64,000 nt of DNA. Source: Rhodobacteraceae bacterium XHP0102. Its GTDB lineage: Bacteria > Pseudomonadota > Alphaproteobacteria > Rhodobacterales > Rhodobacteraceae. Shown piece after piece: positions 1 through 8,445 of this stretch. The notes under the pieces are model-generated. The model saw only the letters and a program-made list of their open reading frames with translations. It had not been told where the DNA came from and did not search any database. Position numbers and translations under genes: made by a program. Numbering within the stretch: the stretch's first letter is position 1; each line of letters begins with the position of its first letter. Location of the stretch: the NCBI GenBank assembly GCA_025751475.1, contig JAOWLD010000003.1, forward strand, positions 310,001 to 374,000, read 5' to 3'.

Positions 1-39
1 GGAACCCCCCGCATCCATATCCTGCGCTAGCATATCCAT
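1..39 (-). CDS. Possible 5' end of an unidentified gene leaving the left edge
   Basis: Reading leftward, an ATG at 39 opens 13 codons without a stop up to the window edge (MDMLAQDMDAGGS). An AAGGG lies about 8 nt upstream, which is good Shine-Dalgarno spacing; a second ATG at 45 is in frame but too close to it. The gene would lie downstream of purB in the same direction, beyond the purB terminator. Too little is visible to name a family, and it may not be a gene. Confidence 0.35.
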   Translation of the reverse strand, partial: MDMLAQDMDAGGS

Positions 40-156
40 GCCCATCACCCTTATCTCGCTACACCCGTGGGGGAATGTGACGGCAAATCCTTAATCATTG
101 CCTAGCGAATGAGATGGCCTTGGCCCCATTATACGCAGGATTTTAAGCGATTTAAT

Positions 157-184
157 GAAAACCCCGCCACAATTGGGCGGGGTT
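157..184 (-). terminator. Rho-independent terminator of purB
   Basis: A 9-bp perfect stem (AACCCCGCC at 160-168 pairing with GGCGGGGTT at 176-184) with a 7-nt loop lies 30 nt past the purB stop. On the minus strand it is followed by a short T run, as expected for an intrinsic terminator. Confidence 0.8.
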
Positions 185-213
185 CATGGATCCTCGTTCA
201 GGTGTGGGGCGCC

Positions 214-1515
214 TTAGCCAAAGACACGTTTGAAAATCGTGTCCACGTGTTTGGTGTGATAGCCAAGGTCGAATTTTTCCTCGATTTCATCGGGGCTAAG
301 GGCTGCTGTCACCTCGGCATCTGCCAGAAGCTCGGTTTTGAAATCTGCGCCCTTTTCCCAAACCTTCATCGCATTGCGTTGCACAAGGCGATAGGCATCT
401 TCGCGGCTAACACCCGCTTGCGTCAACGCCAAAAGCACGCGCTGCGACATCACCAGACCCTTGAACTTGTTCATATTGGCCAGCATCGTTTCAGGATAGA
501 TCACCAGTTTCTCGATCACCCCCGCCAAGCGGTTTAGGGCGAAATCCAGCGTGATGGTGGCATCTGGTGCAATCCCGCGCTCAACCGAGCTGTGCGAGAT
601 ATCCCGCTCATGCCACAGCGCCACATTTTCCATGGCAGGGATCACCGCCATGCGCACAAGCCGCGCAAGACCTGTCAGGTTTTCGGTCAAGACGGGGTTG
701 CGCTTATGCGGCATCGCGGAGGAGCCTTTTTGCCCCGCAGAAAAGAATTCTTCGGCCTCCAACACCTCGGTGCGCTGCATATGGCGGATTTCGATGGCGA
801 TATTTTCGATGCTGCTGGCAATCACGCCAAGCGTGGCAAAGAACATCGCGTGGCGATCCCGTGGGATCACTTGGGTTGAGATGGGTTCGGGGGACAGGCC
901 CATCATTTTGCACACGTGCGCCTCCACCGCGGGATCGATATTCGCGAATGTGCCAACCGCGCCTGAAATGGCACCCGTGGCGATCTCGGCACGCGCGGCT
1001 TGCAGGCGGGCCTTGTTGCGGTCCATTTCGGCATAGAACCGTGCGAAGGTCAGGCCCATTGTCGTGGGTTCCGCGTGGATGCCGTGACTGCGGCCAATCC
1101 GAACGGTGTCTTTATGCTCAATCGCGCGGGTTTTCAGCGCGGCCAAGACCTTATCGAGATCAGCCAAAAGGATATCCGCCGCGCGGACAAGCTGCACATT
1201 AAGCGTGGTGTCGAGAACATCTGAGGAGGTCATGCCCTGATGCACAAAACGTGCATCCTCGGCCCCGATATGCTCGGCCAGATGGGTGAGAAAGGCGATG
1301 ACATCATGCTTGGTCACCGCTTCAATCTCGTCAATGCGGGCCACATCGAATTCTACATCCTTGGCCTTCCATACGGCGGCGGCGTTTTCGCGGGGGATCA
1401 CGCCAAGATCGGCTTGCGCATCGCAGGCGTGCGCCTCGATCTCATACCAGATGCGGAATTTGGTTTCTGGGGACCAGATGGCGACCATTTCAGGGCGGGC
1501 ATAACGGGGGATCAT
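214..1515 (-). CDS. purB: Adenylosuccinate lyase
   Basis: Cytosolic lyase of purine synthesis; it acts twice, releasing fumarate from SAICAR and from adenylosuccinate. The 433-residue length is normal. The fumarase/aspartase superfamily signature GSSAMPHKRNP is at residues 264-274, the TSSD motif at 96-99 and the GRSHG active-site region at 141-145. It is monocistronic as far as can be seen, with its own terminator downstream. The 92-bp gap to the divergent DUF6314 gene probably holds both promoters. Identification is secure. Confidence 0.96.
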   Translation of the reverse strand: MIPRYARPEMVAIWSPETKFRIWYEIEAHACDAQADLGVIPRENAAAVWKAKDVEFDVARIDEIEAVTKHDVIAFLTHLAEHIGAEDARFVHQGMTSSDVLDTTLNVQLVRAADILLADLDKVLAALKTRAIEHKDTVRIGRSHGIHAEPTTMGLTFARFYAEMDRNKARLQAARAEIATGAISGAVGTFANIDPAVEAHVCKMMGLSPEPISTQVIPRDRHAMFFATLGVIASSIENIAIEIRHMQRTEVLEAEEFFSAGQKGSSAMPHKRNPVLTENLTGLARLVRMAVIPAMENVALWHERDISHSSVERGIAPDATITLDFALNRLAGVIEKLVIYPETMLANMNKFKGLVMSQRVLLALTQAGVSREDAYRLVQRNAMKVWEKGADFKTELLADAEVTAALSPDEIEEKFDLGYHTKHVDTIFKRVFG

Positions 1516-1608
1516 CGGGGAACCTTCTTCGAGGATGTTTCAAGGGGTTGCGCGCCTTCTAATCTAAATGTCACAGAAGGGGAAACCGCTTTTCGCCCGC
1601 CCGCGACC

Positions 1609-2052
1609 ATGAGGGATGTCAAATTGGACCAGATCGCGCCATTGCCAGATCAGGATATGTTGGAGGGGGCATGGACTGTCGCGCGGCTGATCCATGACCA
1701 TCGCGCTGGGCAGCGCGGTCGATTTGACGGGCGCGCCGCTTTCCATGCCGCAGGGCAGGGGGTTCTCAGCTATCACGAGGTGGGGCAACTGACCTATCAG
1801 GGCGAAACCTTCGAGGCAGAGCGGCGGTATATCTGGCGGCGTGTCGCGGCAGGGTGGCAGGTGGATTTTGATGATCACCGCCCATTTCATCTGATCACTG
1901 CGCATGACATCCCCGCGCGCCATGATTGCGCGCCTGATTTATATATGCTGCGCTATGATTTTGCCGCGCTGCCACAGCGTTGGCACAGCCATTGTCGCAT
2001 CACTGGACCGCGCAAAGATTTGGATCTGATGACCGATTATTCGCGCGCCTGA
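1609..2052 (+). CDS. DUF6314 family protein
   Basis: A 147-residue protein matching the DUF6314 pattern. It has an N-terminal LEGAWTV core, a central YHEVG-L--YQG stretch, an ERRYIWRR segment, a DDHRPFH motif, a DxY segment near residue 105 and a C-terminal GPRKD motif. These proteins are small lipocalin-like beta-barrel candidates of unknown function. The frame is open far upstream into purB, but homology starts only here. ATG 1609 fits best; ATG 1657 is the alternative, and neither has a strong Shine-Dalgarno. Its 3' end overlaps the convergent gene by 16 bp. Confidence 0.75.
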   Translation: MRDVKLDQIAPLPDQDMLEGAWTVARLIHDHRAGQRGRFDGRAAFHAAGQGVLSYHEVGQLTYQGETFEAERRYIWRRVAAGWQVDFDDHRPFHLITAHDIPARHDCAPDLYMLRYDFAALPQRWHSHCRITGPRKDLDLMTDYSRA

Positions 2053-2447
2053 AGGCGGTTGACCCGCTCCGCCTTTTTGCGCACCAGCACGCTGCGCAGA
2101 TCATGCATGGCCAAGAGCAGACGATCGGTGAAATCCTCCAGATCGTCATCATCGGCGCGCGACTGCGCCCAATGGGCGGTTTGGTTGAGGTGGTCAATCG
2201 TGCGGTGAATATCATCCAAATCACGCCGTTTCAGCAAGGCGCGCCGTGCGTCCATCCATTCAGTGATGGCGGTCATGTCCTGAGGTGTTAATTCATGGGC
2301 CCCATGCGGCTTGATATTGCCATTGCGGATATTGACCATGGCAATTTCATGCATCTCCACACGGCGATGTCGGTTTTCGGTATCGACCCGAAACACCGAT
2401 GCCCCGTTTTCACGGACACGAAAATAATATTCAGGCAGTTCGGCCAT
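2037..2447 (-). CDS. Conserved hypothetical protein, 136 aa
   Basis: No family recognised. The start MAELPEYY at 2447 has a G-rich Shine-Dalgarno-like stretch just upstream; an in-frame start 7 codons earlier is less likely. The N-terminal half reads as a small beta domain (EYYFRVRENGASVFRV, then a HRRVEMHEIAMVNI segment). The C-terminal half is charged and helical, with a TPQDMTAITEWMDARRALLKRRDLDDI stretch split by many acidic residues. It is soluble, with no signal peptide or membrane segment. Codon use matches its neighbours. It converges on the DUF6314 gene with a 16-bp overlap at the stops. Confidence 0.65.
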   Translation of the reverse strand: MAELPEYYFRVRENGASVFRVDTENRHRRVEMHEIAMVNIRNGNIKPHGAHELTPQDMTAITEWMDARRALLKRRDLDDIHRTIDHLNQTAHWAQSRADDDDLEDFTDRLLLAMHDLRSVLVRKKAERVNRLQARE

Positions 2448-2605
2448 GGCCCCCCAGCAGATCATCACCCAAGTTTAACAGCCGCTTGACCCTGCGCGGC
2501 TTCGCGAAAAAGGTCAAGTGACCTTGGTCAGTGTCGTTGATTTATGGGCGTTTTATGTGGGGTCCGCAGCATCGCCCTTGGCCATGCTGCGGTTTGGTTT
2601 TGGGG

Positions 2606-3910
<1,305 letters not shown>

Positions 3911-4049
3911 TCAAGCGCGGAATTGTTGGGTGAAGTGCCGCATATATGCATTTCCCCTGCCGCCATCCCTTTTAGGTTGAACGATGCAAGGCGTGGCACT
4001 CGCTGCGTGAGATCAAGATAATGGCCAAAATTTCAAAGGAGCCCCCGCG

Positions 4050-4478
4050 ATGAGCGATGATGTGACATCCAATGAACCCATTATCGGCAGCAGCTGGTAT
4101 GATGAAGACACCGCTACATTCGGCGACCGCATGGCAGGTGCCCGCGAGGCATCTGGAATGGGGCAGGCGGAACTGGCACGGCGCTTGGGGGTCAAGGCCA
4201 AAACCATCCGCACATGGGAAAATGACCAAGCCGAACCGCGCGCCAATAAATTGCAAATGTTGGCGGGCGTTTTGGGTGTGTCGATCATGTGGTTGTTGAC
4301 GGGGCGGGGCGATGGGATTGATGGCCCGCTTGAGGCCAACAGCCTCAGCGATGACAGCACCGCCATTTTGAAGGATATGCGCCGCATCCGTGCGGAGCAG
4401 GCCAAACTGTCCGAGGAATTGGGGCGGTTGGAAAAAAGATTGCGCCAGACACTGGTGCAGGAGACCACAGGATCGTAA
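4050..4478 (+). CDS. XRE-family helix-turn-helix regulator
   Basis: A 142-residue DNA-binding protein. An HTH_3 domain spans about residues 24-85, with recognition helix around AELARRLGVKAKTIRTWEND and the following LQMLAGVLGVS segment. A C-terminal coiled coil (roughly 105-135, rich in Leu/Glu/Arg) probably mediates dimerisation. AAAGGAG lies upstream of the ATG. It stands just before sdhE on the same strand with a 45-bp gap and may be cotranscribed. The target genes cannot be told from sequence. Confidence 0.85.
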   Translation: MSDDVTSNEPIIGSSWYDEDTATFGDRMAGAREASGMGQAELARRLGVKAKTIRTWENDQAEPRANKLQMLAGVLGVSIMWLLTGRGDGIDGPLEANSLSDDSTAILKDMRRIRAEQAKLSEELGRLEKRLRQTLVQETTGS

Positions 4479-4523
4479 AATGGCGCCTCTGGGAACCACG
4501 CCCCTCAATATCAAAGGCCTGCC

Positions 4524-4814
4524 ATGTCTGATGAAAATACCCTTGAGCCTCGTGAAATCCGTCTAAAGCGGCTGCGGATGCGGGCGTGGCATCGGGGCAT
4601 CAAGGAGATGGATTTGATCCTTGGCGGGTGGGCGGATCTTCATTTGGCCACAGCCGATGATGCCACCTTGGATCAATTCGAGGCGGTGTTGGAGGAGGCC
4701 GACCAAGATCTTTATCAATGGGTATCGGGGCAAACGCCCGCCCCGCCTGCGCTCGCAGATTTTTTGGCACAGATGAGCCACGAATTTCGCACAAAAGTGC
4801 AGGCGCGCATTTAA
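4524..4814 (+). CDS. sdhE: Succinate dehydrogenase assembly factor 2 (FAD assembly factor)
   Basis: A 96-residue SdhE/Sdh5 family protein, which promotes covalent FAD attachment to the SdhA flavoprotein subunit. The diagnostic RGxxE motif is present as HRGIKEMD around residues 23-30, followed by the LxxWAD segment usual for the family. Length and helical character fit. It is not next to the sdh operon, which is not in the window. Named with good confidence from the motif. Confidence 0.9.
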   Translation: MSDENTLEPREIRLKRLRMRAWHRGIKEMDLILGGWADLHLATADDATLDQFEAVLEEADQDLYQWVSGQTPAPPALADFLAQMSHEFRTKVQARI

Positions 4815-4872
4815 CTTTTTTTTCGCATTTTCCCGTCATCTGTGGGGTCGTGATTGAAACACGGAGCAGCAG

Positions 4873-5370
4873 ATGAGTATCGAAACCCCAATTATGCCCA
4901 TGGGTTCGCGCGCCTTGGCGGCAGGTTATCTTGAGTCGCTGGCCTTGGTGGAGCGGCTTCACCGCCTGCTCTTGGATGTGATCAAAGATGAATTTGAACG
5001 CTTGGGAATGTTGGAGGTGAATTCCGTTCAGGCGCTTTTACTGTTCAACATTGGTGAGCATGAGGTCACCGCGGGCGAATTGAAAAGCCGCGGGTATTAT
5101 CAAGGCTCGAACGTGTCCTATAATCTCAAGAAATTGGTCGATATGGGCTATATGCACCATCAGCGCTGCGATATTGACCGCCGCTCTGTGCGGGTGCGCC
5201 TGACGCCAAAAGGGCGGGAGGTGCGCGATGCGGTTGCCGCCTTGTTTGAGCGGCACGCGGATCAGTTGGACACACAAGGATTTTTAAAGGCGGATGGCGT
5301 GGGGCAGATCAACCATTCGCTGAAGCGGTTGGAGCGGTTCTGGACCGATCAAATCCGCTATATTTACTGA
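4873..5370 (+). CDS. LdtR-like MarR-family winged-helix regulator
   Basis: A 165-residue winged-helix protein. Residues 60-130 form the DNA-binding domain, with a TAGELKSRGYYQGSNVSYNLKKLVDMGY recognition region (split here only for description) and a wing containing DRRSVRVRLTPKG. This is the alphaproteobacterial LdtR type, which in Liberibacter and Sinorhizobium regulates an L,D-transpeptidase and osmotic-stress genes; that role is transferred by family, not shown here. GGAGCAG precedes the ATG. The gene stands alone and converges on the ccm operon. Confidence 0.8.
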   Translation: MSIETPIMPMGSRALAAGYLESLALVERLHRLLLDVIKDEFERLGMLEVNSVQALLLFNIGEHEVTAGELKSRGYYQGSNVSYNLKKLVDMGYMHHQRCDIDRRSVRVRLTPKGREVRDAVAALFERHADQLDTQGFLKADGVGQINHSLKRLERFWTDQIRYIY

Positions 5371-5404
5371 TTGGCCCCAACAGACCCTATCAATGGTCCC
5401 GCAA

Positions 5405-6001
5405 TCAGCCGTCTGCGCGCGCGAATCCTTCGGGCAGCAGCAGGTCATAGCCACTGTCCCGCAATTGTGGCAGGATCTGGTTTTGCAGCACCCGTTCCGT
5501 GACAGGGCCGCGGAAATGCAGCACGACAACCCCCTCATCATTGATGAAATAGGTCTCGGGCATGGCCACCACGCCCCAATCGCGGCCATTGCGCGCCTCG
5601 TCATCGCGGCCAATGCGGTCATAGGGGTTGCCCAGTTCTGCAAGGAAGCTTCGGGCTTGGCTCTCTTGGTCGCGATAATTGACACCGAAAAGCGGGTTTC
5701 CCGCCTCGGCCAATGCGGTCAGGGTCGGATGTTCCGCGCGGCAAGGCGGGCACCAGCTTGCCCAGAAATTCAAAATCACCAGCCCATTGCCTGCCAGATC
5801 ATCGCGCGTCAAAAGCGGTGTCTGGTCCAGCGCGGTCAGATTAAGGTCAGGGGCCACGCGCCCCTCGCGGGTGGACGGCAGGGCGGTGGTGTCAACGCCA
5901 ATGCCACGGGCATCCTCGGTTCGGCTCAATTGCACGGCGGCCAAGCCGAAAAAGCCAAGCGTCAGCACCAAGGGCACGATCATCATCGGGCGGAATTTCA
6001 T
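5405..6001 (-). CDS. ccmG: Thiol:disulfide oxidoreductase CcmG/DsbE for cytochrome c maturation
   Basis: Membrane-anchored periplasmic thioredoxin that keeps apocytochrome or CcmH cysteines reduced during heme attachment. One N-terminal membrane anchor lies at about residues 6-25. The thioredoxin-fold active site WCPPC is at 83-87, the cis-proline region appears as the MPETYFIN segment, and the GVNYRDQ segment is typical of CcmG. It overlaps ccmD by 4 bp (ATGA), so translation is coupled. Last gene of the ccmABCDG unit; the acceptor proteins include the Sox cytochromes encoded further along. Confidence 0.95.
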   Translation of the reverse strand: MKFRPMMIVPLVLTLGFFGLAAVQLSRTEDARGIGVDTTALPSTREGRVAPDLNLTALDQTPLLTRDDLAGNGLVILNFWASWCPPCRAEHPTLTALAEAGNPLFGVNYRDQESQARSFLAELGNPYDRIGRDDEARNGRDWGVVAMPETYFINDEGVVVLHFRGPVTERVLQNQILPQLRDSGYDLLLPEGFARADG

Positions 6002-6192
6002 GCGCCAGTATCCCCATCTGAGCCGCTTTTTTTGGCGCGGCGCGCCTCATAATCATCAAGCCGCGCGCGGGTTTTGCGCCCCTGCCAGACGGATGCCACA
6101 ACCAAGGCCAAAAGCAACACAATCGTGCCTGCATAGGCCGAGAGAACCTCAACCTTATAGGGGCCAAGATCGGGGAAGATAAACGGGATCAT
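5998..6192 (-). CDS. ccmD: Heme exporter protein D
   Basis: A 64-residue protein with one membrane helix (about residues 17-38) followed by a basic, charged tail (QGRKTRARLDDYEARRAKK), the standard CcmD layout. CcmD is needed to release holo-CcmE from the CcmABC complex. The start at 6192 overlaps the ccmC stop by 4 bp (ATGA), and its own stop overlaps ccmG the same way. It is short and easily missed, but position and shape make the call firm. Confidence 0.9.
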   Translation of the reverse strand: MIPFIFPDLGPYKVEVLSAYAGTIVLLLALVVASVWQGRKTRARLDDYEARRAKKSGSDGDTGA

Positions 6193-6917
6193 GCCATCCG
6201 CTCCTGCGCGATGAGCGCACCGAGGCGGCGGGCGCGAATTTCCGTGCGCGTGCGCAGAAGCACGAGACACACAAACAACAGGCCAAATCCGATAATGCAA
6301 ACCCATAAGGGGTAGGCGAAGACATCGGCCACGTTCTCCTCGGCGTCCATCGACAGCGAAGCCCCTTGATGAAGGCCTTGATTCCAAAACAGGATGGCAT
6401 AGCGCGAAATCACCGCGAACACCGTGCCAACAAGGCACAGCACAGCGGTCAAATCTGCCGCGTTGTCAGGGTTTTCCACGGCAGCCCACAGCGCCATATA
6501 TCCCAAATAAAACAAGAACAGGATCAAAAACGCGGTCAGCCGCGGGTCCCATTCCCACCATGTGCCCCACATCGGTTGTCCCCAGACCGCGCCTGTGAAC
6601 AAGCCGATGAGGGTGAACACCATCCCCACAGGGGCGGCCGCTTTGGCGGCCAAGGCGCTGACATGATGGCGGCGGATCACCCAGACCAGCGAGGCGGCCA
6701 ACATCATAAACCACGTCCCCGATCCCATGATCGCGGCAGGCACATGGATGTAGATGATTTTCACGGTCGATCCTTGACGGAAATCATTCGGGGTAAAGAA
6801 AAACCCCCAAATCAGCCCGCCCAAGACCAAGACAACGGCCAAGGCGGTGATCCATGGCAAAACGGCGCCTGACAGCGCCATGAATTTTCGCGGATTTGCG
6901 TATTCCCAAATGCTCAT
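6189..6917 (-). CDS. ccmC: Heme exporter/handling protein CcmC
   Basis: Six-helix membrane protein that loads heme onto the periplasmic chaperone CcmE. The tryptophan-rich WWD motif WGTWWEWDPR is at residues 117-126, and the conserved heme-ligand histidine of the IHVP segment is at about 58. The ATG at 6917 (MSIWEYANPRKF) is chosen over an upstream TTG because the family begins here. It follows ccmB after 56 bp. Full length at 242 residues. Confidence 0.95.
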   Translation of the reverse strand: MSIWEYANPRKFMALSGAVLPWITALAVVLVLGGLIWGFFFTPNDFRQGSTVKIIYIHVPAAIMGSGTWFMMLAASLVWVIRRHHVSALAAKAAAPVGMVFTLIGLFTGAVWGQPMWGTWWEWDPRLTAFLILFLFYLGYMALWAAVENPDNAADLTAVLCLVGTVFAVISRYAILFWNQGLHQGASLSMDAEENVADVFAYPLWVCIIGFGLLFVCLVLLRTRTEIRARRLGALIAQERMA

Positions 6918-6973
6918 GCGGCGCAATTTAGTCGGCTTCCACGCGGCTCACAAGGGGCGGATGGGGGCTTGGC

Positions 6974-7630
6974 CTAGCGCAGATTGACGCGGAGGACCGC
7001 CGCCGAGGCAAAGGGCAAAATCGCCAAACTGCCCAAGCTGATGGCGGCCAAGAGGGCCAAGGGGGTGCCAACCGATGCGCCCTCTGCCCCATTTGACACC
7101 ACCATCGCGCCAAACAGCAGGCTGGGCACATAAAGCGGCAGCACCAAAAGCGACAAAAGCAGCCCGCCGCGCCGCATTCCCACGGTCAGTGCCGCGCCGA
7201 ATGTGCCGATGGCCGAAAGCGCAGGCGTGCCCACCAAAAGCGAGGCGACAAGCCAGATGAACCCCGCGCTTGGCAGGTTTAAAAGCAGCCCCAATAAGGG
7301 TGCCACAAGCGCCAAGGGCAGGCCCGTGGTCAGCCAATGCGCAGCCGATTTGGTGATGGCAACCACCTCAAGGGGCAGGGGGGATGTGGCAAGCAATTCA
7401 AGACTGCCGTCTTCCCAATCCAGCGCGAAAATGCGGTCTAGCGACAGCAAACAGGCCAAAAGCGCGCCAAGCCACAGCACGCCACCCGCCACCTCGCGCA
7501 GCAAGCCCGTTTCTGGCCCGATACCAAAGGGAACCAGCACAGAGACGATCAAGAAAAACGCCAAAGCAAGGCCAAAGCCCCCGCCTGCCTTGACCGCAAG
7601 GCGCAGATCGCGCAGCAAAAGACCCCTCAT
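6974..7630 (-). CDS. ccmB: Heme exporter protein CcmB
   Basis: Integral membrane subunit of the CcmAB ABC transporter of cytochrome c maturation system I. It has 218 residues with about six membrane helices and the characteristic [17 protein letters not shown] segment near residue 75. The start ([11 protein letters not shown]) at 7630 overlaps the ccmA stop by 4 bp, which fixes the start and argues for coupled translation. The upstream in-frame extension into ccmA is rejected. Confidence 0.94.
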   Translation of the reverse strand: MRGLLLRDLRLAVKAGGGFGLALAFFLIVSVLVPFGIGPETGLLREVAGGVLWLGALLACLLSLDRIFALDWEDGSLELLATSPLPLEVVAITKSAAHWLTTGLPLALVAPLLGLLLNLPSAGFIWLVASLLVGTPALSAIGTFGAALTVGMRRGGLLLSLLVLPLYVPSLLFGAMVVSNGAEGASVGTPLALLAAISLGSLAILPFASAAVLRVNLR

Positions 7631-8268
7631 GGTTTCCCCCAATCTGCGCTGAAATCCTGATCCGAAAAAGGGTCCCCTTGCGCCAATCTTTTGCACATAT
7701 GCGCCTTGAGGTCGAACACCCGCGCGCCGCTGAGGCCAAGATCAATATGGGTGGCAATCAGCGCGGCCCCGCCACGTGCCAAATGCGCCTCAACGGCGGC
7801 GGCAAATCTGGCCACATTTTCCTGATCGAGCGACACAGTCGGTTCATCCAAACACCAGATAGGCCGTCCCGTGACCAACAACCGCGCGAGGCTCAGGCGG
7901 CGCTTTTGTCCTGCGCTCATCTCCCCTGCGGCGCGGTCGCGCAAATCGTGCAGGTCAAACGCGTCCAATGCGGGTGTGATGTCGCGCTGGCCAAAAACCC
8001 CTGCCCAAAAGCCGAGATTTTGCGCCACGGTGAGATTGGTTTTGATCCCATCGGAATGGCCGCTGTAGGCGATGCTGTCCTCCGCGCAGATGACACGCCC
8101 CGAAAGCGGCTGCGCCAGCCCCGCAATCACGCGCAAAAGCGTGGTCTTGCCCGCCCCGTTTGGACCGCGCAGCACAACAGCCTCGCCTGCAGTGACGGTC
8201 AGGCTGACATCTTGCAAAACTTGCACCGCGCCGCGCGCGCAAGCCACAGAGGCGATTTCCAACATCAT
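7627..8268 (-). CDS. ccmA: Heme exporter ATP-binding protein CcmA
   Basis: ATPase of the CcmAB transporter; ATP hydrolysis drives release of heme-loaded CcmE. Walker [10 protein letters not shown] is at 35-43. An ABC signature variant ([16 protein letters not shown]) and the Walker B segment ([11 protein letters not shown]) follow. 213 residues. Two adjacent ATGs give 8268 or 8265 as the start. First gene of ccmABCDG, transcribed away from acnA across a 177-bp shared control region. ccmE, ccmF and ccmH are not in the window. Confidence 0.94.
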   Translation of the reverse strand: MMLEIASVACARGAVQVLQDVSLTVTAGEAVVLRGPNGAGKTTLLRVIAGLAQPLSGRVICAEDSIAYSGHSDGIKTNLTVAQNLGFWAGVFGQRDITPALDAFDLHDLRDRAAGEMSAGQKRRLSLARLLVTGRPIWCLDEPTVSLDQENVARFAAAVEAHLARGGAALIATHIDLGLSGARVFDLKAHMCKRLAQGDPFSDQDFSADWGKP

Positions 8269-8343
8269 GCGGCAAGAGCTAAACGGAATTTAAGAAATTG
8301 AAAAGGACGTAAACGGGAATGCTTGCACGCGGCACATAAAAAA

Positions 8344-8361
8344 TGTATGCAACGGCATACA
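8344..8361. promoter_or_regulatory. Palindrome between ccmA and acnA
   Basis: TGTATGC at 8344-8350 and GCATACA at 8355-8361 form a perfect 7-bp inverted repeat with a 4-nt spacer, in the divergent ccmA/acnA gap. A GntR-type or other dimeric regulator could bind it. The minus-strand 12-mer covering 8344-8355 also occurs upstream of soxX at 32875-32886. Confidence 0.5.
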
Positions 8362-8445
8362 AAGCGACTGATCCCCATTGCAGCAGATATTCGCAAGGGC
8401 TAAGGCCGTTTCAATGTAACCCGTTTTTCGATGAGGGAGGCAAAA

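Noticed and set aside
1240-1608. Upstream extension of the DUF6314 frame into purB
   Set aside because: The extra 123 residues are antisense to purB and have no homology; DUF6314 similarity starts at 1609.
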